A stretch of 12,581 nt of DNA from Cryomorphaceae bacterium (GTDB lineage Bacteria; Bacteroidota; Bacteroidia; Flavobacteriales; Crocinitomicaceae): assembly GCA_021298235.1 (NCBI GenBank), contig JAJTDX010000068.1, forward strand, positions 1 to 12,581, given 5' to 3'. This document shows positions 7,188 to 12,581 of this stretch, piece by piece. A model generated the notes under the pieces. That model saw only the letters and a list, made by a program, of their open reading frames with translations. It ran no database searches and was not told the origin of the DNA. Position 1 is the stretch's first letter. The number at the start of each line of letters is the position of its first letter. The position numbers and the translations under genes are program-made.

Positions 7188-8792
7188 TTAATTTTTCCTG
7201 TCAAGGTTGGTTTTTTCGTATTCTCCTTTTTGCAACACTTCAATTGCTCTTTGAAGAATTTCGTTCGAATCATTGTACACTTGATAAAACTCACTGTATC
7301 CCCACAGATCCTGAGCTAAAACTGCTTTCATTCGTAATTTCAGCAACGTTTCACTTGTTTTGAATTGTTCCTCATTAAACTTTAATTCTTTATCCTCTTT
7401 TTCGACATAAGCAAGAAACTCATCCATGAACTTTTTATCTACGGCAAAACCTTTCTTGAAATCTTCGAAGGTTGGAAACTTGGCAAAAATGGATTCTCGG
7501 TTCTTATCTACATATTCGAGGGAGAAAGCGGTAAGATGACCTTCCTGAACTAAGTCTGAAAAATAATCGGTGTTGGCAGATGTATCAATTGGTACAAAAA
7601 CATCCGGCATAATCCCTCCACCTCCATAAACAGTTCTCTTGGTTATATTCGTTTGGAACTTTAATGAATCTGGCAGCTTAATGGAATCTGCGTGACTGAA
7701 TTCACCGTTTTTGTAGCGTATATTCAAGTCATCCTCGTATGCCTTCAAGTCATCATAAGGTTTTTGAATAAATCTTCCACTTGGAGTGAAGTAACGCGCA
7801 ATTGTTAATCTGATCTGAGATCCGTCTGTAAGGTCAATGGGTCGCTGAACGAGTCCTTTGCCATAAGATCTTCTTCCCACAATCATTCCTCTATCCCAGT
7901 CCTGGATTGCACCTGAAAGAATCTCGCTGGCTGAAGCCGAATATTCGTCGGTCAGTAAAACGAGTGATCCGGATTCCCATAATCCTTTTTTGCCTGCGTT
8001 CAAATTATTTCTCGGTTGTGCACGACCTTCTGAATAGACGATCAATTTATCGCCACTCAAAAATTCATCCGCCAACTTTTGTGCAGCATCCAACAATCCG
8101 CCTCCATTTCCCTGAAGATCAAAAATGAGATGTTTCATTCCCTTGGACTTAAGGAACGTAATTCCTTTCTGAACCTCTTCCTGAGAAGTTCTTGAAAAAC
8201 TATTGAGTTTAATATAACCGATTTCTGGTGTGATCATGTAATAGGTATCTACCGAGTTGATTGGAATATGGTCTCGTGTAATGACAAAATCTAAAGGTTT
8301 TTTCGATTTTTTTCGAAGGATTTCTATTCTCACTTTTGTTCCAAGCTCACCCATGAGCTTTTCTCTAACTTGTGTGTTCTTAAGTCCAATTCCTGCAATA
8401 TTCTCGTTCTCAATACGAACAATCTTATCTCCTGGAAGTATCCCTAACTTTTCCGAAGGTCCACCAGGAATAGTTGCGACCACCATCAGAGTGTCTTTTA
8501 GGATTTGAAATCTAATACCAATGCCAACAAAACTTCCATTTATGGAGGAATTGGCTTCGTCTACCTCTTCTTTTGAAATGTAGGTAGAGTGTGGATCGAG
8601 TTTTTCTAAAACAGCAACAATTGCTGCATCTGTGAGCTTTTCATCATCTACATCATCCACATAGACACGGTTGATATATGTCAGAACTTCATCGAATTTC
8701 TGACTGGTGCCCACCTTGGTTTCATCGATTTGTGCAGGTGCAATAAAACTCAAAGTAAGAAGAGCGCAGAGGAAAAAAGAATTACGGATCAT
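7188..8792 (-). CDS. ctpA: S41-family carboxy-terminal processing protease (CtpA/Prc-type)
   Basis: I choose ATG 8792 because it gives a clean signal peptide (IRNSFFLCALLTLSFIAPA, probable cut before Gln21); the ATG at 8852 adds 20 residues that do not look like an export signal. The mature protein of about 514 residues acts outside the cytoplasmic membrane. It has an N-terminal helical region with KLDPHSTYIS, a PDZ domain at about 85-173 (GSFVGIGIRF, LGILPGDKIVRI), and the S41 core. The core carries FDLQGNGGGLL (224-234), the nucleophile region DEYSASASEI with Ser287 as the likely catalytic serine, and SYGKGLVQ with Lys312 as its partner; the 25-residue spacing equals that of E. coli Prc Ser452/Lys477. 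About 140 further residues form a helical C-terminus, as in many Bacteroidetes homologues. Such proteases trim or degrade envelope proteins, including cell-wall hydrolases. It is divergent from an NlpC/P60 gene. Confidence 0.95.
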   Translation of the reverse strand: MIRNSFFLCALLTLSFIAPAQIDETKVGTSQKFDEVLTYINRVYVDDVDDEKLTDAAIVAVLEKLDPHSTYISKEEVDEANSSINGSFVGIGIRFQILKDTLMVVATIPGGPSEKLGILPGDKIVRIENENIAGIGLKNTQVREKLMGELGTKVRIEILRKKSKKPLDFVITRDHIPINSVDTYYMITPEIGYIKLNSFSRTSQEEVQKGITFLKSKGMKHLIFDLQGNGGGLLDAAQKLADEFLSGDKLIVYSEGRAQPRNNLNAGKKGLWESGSLVLLTDEYSASASEILSGAIQDWDRGMIVGRRSYGKGLVQRPIDLTDGSQIRLTIARYFTPSGRFIQKPYDDLKAYEDDLNIRYKNGEFSHADSIKLPDSLKFQTNITKRTVYGGGGIMPDVFVPIDTSANTDYFSDLVQEGHLTAFSLEYVDKNRESIFAKFPTFEDFKKGFAVDKKFMDEFLAYVEKEDKELKFNEEQFKTSETLLKLRMKAVLAQDLWGYSEFYQVYNDSNEILQRAIEVLQKGEYEKTNLDRKN

Positions 8793-8809
8793 AGGATGTA
8801 TTGAATTTT

Positions 8810-8817
8810 TAAAGATA
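8810..8817 (-). promoter_or_regulatory. Weak -7 element candidate for the protease gene
   Basis: The minus strand reads TATCTTTA, one base from TAnnTTTG, ending 17 bases before ATG 8792 within the 116-base divergent gap. No good TTG partner is seen at the usual spacing. It is the best candidate in the gap for this direction, but it is not strong. Confidence 0.3.
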
Positions 8818-8892
8818 ATGAAATAACTGTGCCTTACTGTCCAGAATAACATTATAGTTCAAAAAAAACGTTAAGTTAGAGAGTGCGAAAAG

Positions 8893-8900
8893 TATCTTTG
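8893..8900 (+). promoter_or_regulatory. Bacteroidetes-type -7 element for the NlpC/P60 gene
   Basis: TATCTTTG matches the TAnnTTTG consensus exactly and ends 8 bases before ATG 8909. No true TTG lies at the expected -33 distance; TTA at 8871-8873, 19 bases upstream, is the nearest candidate. If used, the leader would be only a few bases long. Confidence 0.65.
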
Positions 8901-8908
8901 TAATTGGA

Positions 8909-9790
8909 ATGCTAAAGAGAGTGTTGATTTTTATGATGGTTTTTACCTGGGCAGATTTTTATGCGCAGGTTCCGGTATTTGACAAGCTTGAGCTACTTTA
9001 CAGCCAGGAGCACTATCGAATGGTTTACCGACGTGCTAATCGTCTGCTTGACCTTCCCGACTACGATTTTTCGTATGTCCCTGAATTTTATAAATCACTT
9101 TCGTTATTTAAGCTTTCACAGGACAAACATTGGCTAATTCGACACAAGTCTTCACTCGAGGATGCAAAAGTTCTTTTTGTATCGATTTCCTCCAATTCTC
9201 AAGGTTTAAGCTTGTTAAAGGCCCATATTACAGAGGTTATTGAATTACAGGGATTTCTTGTGTCAAGAGAGATAGAGCTAAGAAAGAGGGGAGAGGTGAA
9301 AGACGCAAATGAATTGAAAAGTATACTTTCTGAATTGTTTAAGGGTATTCCGGGAATAGAATCTCCGCAATTTCAGGAGCATGAAGCCGATGGTGATTTA
9401 ATTAATACTTCTTTCAGAGATTCTATTGTATCTTGTGCACATCGATTTCTTGGCGTTCCATATGTATGGGCAGGAAATGATCCCAACGGGTTTGATTGCA
9501 GTGGATTTACATGCTATGTTTTTAGTAAATCAGGCAAGTCCTTGCCAAGAAGAGCAGTCGACCAATTCGAGAAATCCCGAAAAGTTACAGATCAGCTAGT
9601 TCAGAAAGGAGACTTAGTGTTCTTTGACAATGGATCGGGTATTTCACATGTTGGAATACTGATTTCGGAAAAAGGACAGCCTTTAGTGATGATTCATGCT
9701 AGCTCATCACAAGGTGTTGTCATAACTGAAATCGAAAAAAGTGAATATTGGCTCAGCAGATTAAAAGGGTTCGGAACCTTTGTTTACTGA
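8909..9790 (+). CDS. Secreted NlpC/P60 (C40) cell-wall peptidase
   Basis: This 293-residue protein begins with a probable signal peptide (LKRVLIFMMVFTWADFYAQ, cut near residue 20). The NlpC/P60 domain covers about 170-293: FLGVPYVWAGNDPNGFDCSGF carries the catalytic Cys197, ISHVGI gives His247, and MIHASSSQGV gives His263. LPRRAVDQF and KGDLVFFD are also standard. Such enzymes cut peptidoglycan stem peptides, usually at the D-Glu to diamino-acid bond, so a periplasmic murein hydrolase is likely. Residues 22-160 are helical and resemble tetratricopeptide-like pairs (YSQEHYRMVYRRANRLLDLP, then YVPEFYKSLSLFKLS), though no repeat is clear; I recognise no named domain there. The start lies only 8 bases after a perfect TAnnTTTG element, so the transcript leader is very short. 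The stop overlaps the convergent membrane-protein gene by 7 bases. Confidence 0.93.
   Translation: MLKRVLIFMMVFTWADFYAQVPVFDKLELLYSQEHYRMVYRRANRLLDLPDYDFSYVPEFYKSLSLFKLSQDKHWLIRHKSSLEDAKVLFVSISSNSQGLSLLKAHITEVIELQGFLVSREIELRKRGEVKDANELKSILSELFKGIPGIESPQFQEHEADGDLINTSFRDSIVSCAHRFLGVPYVWAGNDPNGFDCSGFTCYVFSKSGKSLPRRAVDQFEKSRKVTDQLVQKGDLVFFDNGSGISHVGILISEKGQPLVMIHASSSQGVVITEIEKSEYWLSRLKGFGTFVY
9765..9781. terminator. Weak hairpin at the convergent ends of the NlpC/P60 and membrane-protein genes
   Basis: GGTT/AACC (9768-9771 with 9775-9778) around a CGG loop extends by a G-T and two A-T pairs. On the plus strand a T run follows at 9792-9798, ten bases too far for a classic terminator; on the minus strand TTTT follows almost directly. 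It lies inside the end of the NlpC/P60 coding region. It may weakly terminate the minus-strand polyamine transcript. Confidence 0.22.
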
Positions 9791-10311
9791 CTTTTTTTAA
9801 CGTAATAAAATACCAGATTGGTCAGTATTACAAGTGTTAGCAACAGCAGGCACGCGGACAAAAGGTCATAGTACCAAGCTATGGAAAGTCTGAAGACTAA
9901 ACCCATCTCAACAAGTATTATGTTGAGGATCGTTAAATAAAAAAGAACTTTTTCTAGTTTGGATGTTGCGTGAATGACTTTGGACAAAAAGAACATGGAC
10001 GGAAAAATAAAAGCTACTCCAAAATTTAAATTCCAAAGATTCTTAAGGATAAACGGAAAAAATACAGATAGAAGAAGCATTCCGGAATTTAACCATCCGA
10101 TCATATGAAGTACTATCTCAAATTTTGGTGCGAGCTTGTTCTTGATTAAGGTCATGGATAAAATGGTGGAGAAAATAACCAGTGACATCGTACCTACCAA
10201 TGCATAAGGATACACTTCATTGAAAACAAGCAATTGGATAGCGCAGAAAAATACCTGTGCAAATGACAAAATCAAAACAATAGCCGATAACCGTTGAAGA
10301 ATTCTTAACAT
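9784..10311 (-). CDS. Uncharacterised six-helix membrane protein
   Basis: I do not recognise this 175-residue protein. It is almost entirely hydrophobic, with six likely membrane segments at about 7-30, 36-55, 65-90, 95-114, 121-141 and 148-171, short connecting loops and a basic tail (VKKSQ). Few charged residues lie inside the helices; the clearest are Glu65, Glu135 and Arg141. No transporter signature or catalytic motif stands out. Its ATG lies one base after the agmatinase stop (TGATATG), which implies translational coupling and makes it the last gene of the polyamine unit. A role in polyamine movement would be a guess from position only. The 3' end overlaps the NlpC/P60 gene by 7 bases, tail to tail. 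Hydrophobic composition and the tight junction make it a real gene, although its function is open. Confidence 0.75.
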   Translation of the reverse strand: MLRILQRLSAIVLILSFAQVFFCAIQLLVFNEVYPYALVGTMSLVIFSTILSMTLIKNKLAPKFEIVLHMIGWLNSGMLLLSVFFPFILKNLWNLNFGVAFIFPSMFFLSKVIHATSKLEKVLFYLTILNIILVEMGLVFRLSIAWYYDLLSACLLLLTLVILTNLVFYYVKKSQ

Positions 10312-10312
10312 A

Positions 10313-11356
10313 TCAACTTCTATTTCTTAAACTCTTCTCCGTCAAGCAGATCAATTGCCATAGTGCCCTCGCGCCAACATTTGCGTCCCAATCTCCCTCT
10401 GGGCCTGGAGCAACCTCATTGAGATCAAAACCTATGATCTGTTTGCCTTGACGCTCTAATTCGAATAAAAGGAATGAAATCTCTTCGAGCTTAAAACCTC
10501 CGGGTACTGGGGTCCCTGTATTGGGGCAAAGCTCGGGTGAGAGTCCGTCGATGTCGAATGAAACATACACACGTTCGGGCAACTCACGAATGATTTGATC
10601 CACCTGTGTTTTCCATGTTTCACCTTTGAATTGTCCATCTTTCAATTCCCAGTCAAAGAAGGTTTTAATGCGTCCCTTTTGTTCAACGATAAAGTCCACC
10701 TCTGAGGAAGCAATGTCTCGAATTCCTACTTGCACCAGTTTTTTGACATTTGGCAATTTAGAGATAACGTTAAACATGATACTGGCATGCGATTGTTCAA
10801 ATCCCTCATAGGCATCTCTCAAGTCAGCATGGGCATCAATTTGAAGCACTCCAAAAGGAAGTCCATGGTCATTGAGAGCATCTAACAAGCCAAATGGAGT
10901 GGAATGTTCTCCTCCTAAAACAGCGACAATTTTATTCTTTTTAAGCAAGTCTGCAGTTCGCACTTTTAATTGCTCTCTAAGTGCATTTTGCACTTCATTG
11001 ATCTCATTCACAATCCCCTGAAAATAAGTGTTCGCTTCCAAAACGCCACCATCTTCAAGAAATTCGATGTATTCTAAAGATTTTTTACAAAGTCCGTCGT
11101 TCAGCTCTTTCCACTCATCTGAAATGGGAGCCATAAAGACATTTGATTGAAAGGCATTTTCAAGCTTAGGGTGGTAAAAATCTAATTGAGTCGAGGCTTC
11201 CAGAATATGTTTTGGACCATTAGAGGTTCCTTTACCATACGATGCAGTGGCATCCCAAGGGACAGGAATGATGACAATATCTGCTTCCTCTTCATTCACA
11301 GGAAATCCGAAGATGTTCCCATTTGCGATTCCCACTCCGTTCGGATCAAAACTCAT
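10313..11356 (-). CDS. speB: Agmatinase-family ureohydrolase
   Basis: This 347-residue member of the arginase/agmatinase superfamily has the dinuclear manganese ligands in place: His151 in GGEHS, Asp174, His176 and Asp178 in DAHADLR, and Asp268 and Asp270 in SFDIDGLSP. PWDATASYGKGTSNGP (33-48) and the GTPVPGGF stretch (281-288) are also standard. Agmatinase hydrolyses agmatine to putrescine and urea. The protein is about 40 residues longer than E. coli SpeB, mostly from a helical insertion at about 80-130. The third family signature is slightly altered (DGLSP for the common DGLDP), a position that is not a metal ligand. Arginase, guanidinobutyrase or formimidoylglutamase cannot be excluded by motif alone. 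The gene lies 12 bases after speD-speE, whose product uses putrescine, and this supports the agmatinase assignment. Confidence 0.85.
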   Translation of the reverse strand: MSFDPNGVGIANGNIFGFPVNEEEADIVIIPVPWDATASYGKGTSNGPKHILEASTQLDFYHPKLENAFQSNVFMAPISDEWKELNDGLCKKSLEYIEFLEDGGVLEANTYFQGIVNEINEVQNALREQLKVRTADLLKKNKIVAVLGGEHSTPFGLLDALNDHGLPFGVLQIDAHADLRDAYEGFEQSHASIMFNVISKLPNVKKLVQVGIRDIASSEVDFIVEQKGRIKTFFDWELKDGQFKGETWKTQVDQIIRELPERVYVSFDIDGLSPELCPNTGTPVPGGFKLEEISFLLFELERQGKQIIGFDLNEVAPGPEGDWDANVGARALWQLICLTEKSLRNRS

Positions 11357-11368
11357 TCAATCAAAGGA

Positions 11369-12568
11369 TTAAAGCGTCGATGATGTGTTTTCAATGAGCG
11401 TTTTGACAAAATTGGGTGTTGCAAAACTACCAATATGTACTTCGCTGTTGTAGTAACGCAGGCCATGCGTATCCACAAACTGTTGAATTTCATTAAATTG
11501 ACTAATGCTTTTTGGATGATTTGCACCTTTCAATAGTTCAGAAAATGCTTTTTCATTGAATTTGGGAGACTCACCCTGGGCAACTAATATTCCACCATTT
11601 TTGAGTGCGTTGTAACAGTTCGTATAAAACTCAACGGAAAACAAACCTTCAGCCGGACCCACAGGATCTGAACCATCGACAATTATAAGATCATACGATT
11701 CAGGAGCTGCATTTTTAATGAACGCAATTCCGTCATCTACAATTAAATTCAAGTTTGGATGATCGAACGCAGCGGCAATTTGTGGAAGATGTTGCTTACA
11801 TGCTTCAATTACTTCACCATCGATTTCGACCATAGTCACCTTCTCAACGCCTTCATGTCTGAGGATTTCTCGAACAGTTCCTCCGTCACCACCACCAATT
11901 ACCAAAATGTTTTTCGCTGATCCATGAGTGAACATCGCTGGATGAGAAATCATTTCGTGGTAATGAAACTCATCTTTGATAGTGGTCATAACCATGTCGT
12001 CAAGTGCGAGCATTTTTCCGTATTTGTAGGATTCTAAAATTCGAACTCGCTGAAAAGGGGACTGAACATCAAAAAAGACTTCACCTGTGAACCGCAGAGA
12101 AAGAGCTTGATTCTCATCTTTATCCGTAAACCAAACGTTCCGAGTAAAGAATTCTGGATTTCTCCATTCGCTTGCTCGTTGACGCATGGTGGACATGTCA
12201 AAATCGTTACGTTTTAATAGGTTCACTGACCCACGTTTCATTTCAAGCGCAGAATAGCTCTGTGACTTAAAACATTCTTTCAGATGATCAAAAGAGATCC
12301 AGGCATCCATCTCGCCACACGTGAAGAGATCCACTGCTGCATACCCGTATTCCGGCCATGTATGAATTGCAAGGTGACTTTCCTGAATGACTACCACTCC
12401 AGAAACACCCCAGGGAGAAAAATGATGAAACGTAGAGTTAATAACAGTTGCACCCGCTCTTTGCGCTGCGGCAACCATGTCACTTTCAATTTGAGCCACA
12501 TCGTTCATAATGTGCGGGTCACAATTCATAAATTCTACGAGGATGTGATTTCCAAGTGCTGTACTCAT
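11369..12568 (-). CDS. Fused S-adenosylmethionine decarboxylase and spermidine synthase
   Basis: This 399-residue bifunctional polyamine enzyme opens with a bacterial SpeD domain, residues 1-115: [23 protein letters not shown], then [20 protein letters not shown] and FTCG. By comparison with Thermotoga AdoMetDC, self-cleavage would fall between Glu63 and Ser64, making Ser64 the pyruvoyl group, with His69 and Cys84 as the other active-site residues. Residues about 133-399 are a SpeE aminopropyltransferase: DEFHYHEM (199-206), the SAM-binding VIGGGDGG (223-230), VDDG, and [13 protein letters not shown] (298-310) with the two Asp residues of the active site. The linker is short and has no stop or shift, so the fusion looks genuine. 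The protein would decarboxylate SAM and transfer its aminopropyl group to putrescine, giving spermidine. Only 13 bases lie upstream in the window, so its promoter is not visible. Confidence 0.96.
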   Translation of the reverse strand: MSTALGNHILVEFMNCDPHIMNDVAQIESDMVAAAQRAGATVINSTFHHFSPWGVSGVVVIQESHLAIHTWPEYGYAAVDLFTCGEMDAWISFDHLKECFKSQSYSALEMKRGSVNLLKRNDFDMSTMRQRASEWRNPEFFTRNVWFTDKDENQALSLRFTGEVFFDVQSPFQRVRILESYKYGKMLALDDMVMTTIKDEFHYHEMISHPAMFTHGSAKNILVIGGGDGGTVREILRHEGVEKVTMVEIDGEVIEACKQHLPQIAAAFDHPNLNLIVDDGIAFIKNAAPESYDLIIVDGSDPVGPAEGLFSVEFYTNCYNALKNGGILVAQGESPKFNEKAFSELLKGANHPKSISQFNEIQQFVDTHGLRYYNSEVHIGSFATPNFVKTLIENTSSTL

Positions 12569-12581
12569 TTCAGAATTTTAG

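Noticed and set aside
6968..7363. 131-residue plus-strand frame across the DUF1573 and protease genes
   Set aside because: It crosses the junction of two well-supported minus-strand genes, and its Ser/Phe-rich start is the reverse of the Glu/Lys-rich helix of the lipoprotein.
8793..8852. Upstream ATG adding 20 residues to the S41 protease
   Set aside because: The start at 8792 gives a standard signal peptide; the extension carries His, Arg and Lys ahead of it and covers the likely promoter region.
11357..11372. TTTG-containing sequence before the agmatinase start as a promoter
   Set aside because: The spacing is TA-N4-TTTG rather than TAnnTTTG, and it overlaps the end of speD-speE; read-through from the upstream gene is simpler.

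Overview
The window reads as an ordinary stretch of chromosome from a member of the Bacteroidota, most likely the Flavobacteriales. Three things suggest this: the protein families present (DUF4834, Bacteroidetes-type YfhO, DUF1573 lipoprotein), near-perfect TAnnTTTG promoter elements just ahead of start codons, and little sign of Shine-Dalgarno use. Base composition is moderately AT-rich throughout, with no abrupt change. I see no tRNA, rRNA, insertion sequence, CRISPR array or phage gene. Genes are packed tightly and no stretch over 300 bases lacks one.

Left block, plus strand (1-5601): the 3' part of carB (large subunit of carbamoyl-phosphate synthase, apparently lacking the C-terminal regulatory domain) overlaps by one base a small DUF4834-type membrane protein. 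A large YfhO-family membrane protein follows, then a GT-B-like glycosyltransferase joined to yfhO by an ATGA overlap. This looks like one transcription unit mixing a housekeeping enzyme with envelope glycan functions.

Middle block, minus strand (8792-5567): an exported S41 carboxy-terminal processing protease, a DUF1573 lipoprotein, and a CBS-domain sugar-1-phosphate nucleotidyltransferase of the PtmE/LegF type. The last gene converges on the glycosyltransferase and overlaps its 3' end by 35 bases. Divergent from the protease, across a 116-base gap, is a secreted NlpC/P60 cell-wall peptidase with a helical N-terminal region (plus strand, 8909-9790).

Right block, minus strand (12568-9784): a polyamine unit. 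A fused SpeD-SpeE protein (S-adenosylmethionine decarboxylase plus spermidine synthase) is followed by an agmatinase-family ureohydrolase and, one base further on, by an unrecognised six-helix membrane protein. Together the enzymes could take agmatine to putrescine and then spermidine; an arginine decarboxylase would have to lie elsewhere.

No clearly new system is visible. The items most worth checking are the protease/NlpC-P60 divergent pair, the CarB without its regulatory domain, the SpeD-SpeE fusion with its attached membrane protein, and the glycan genes meeting tail to tail.
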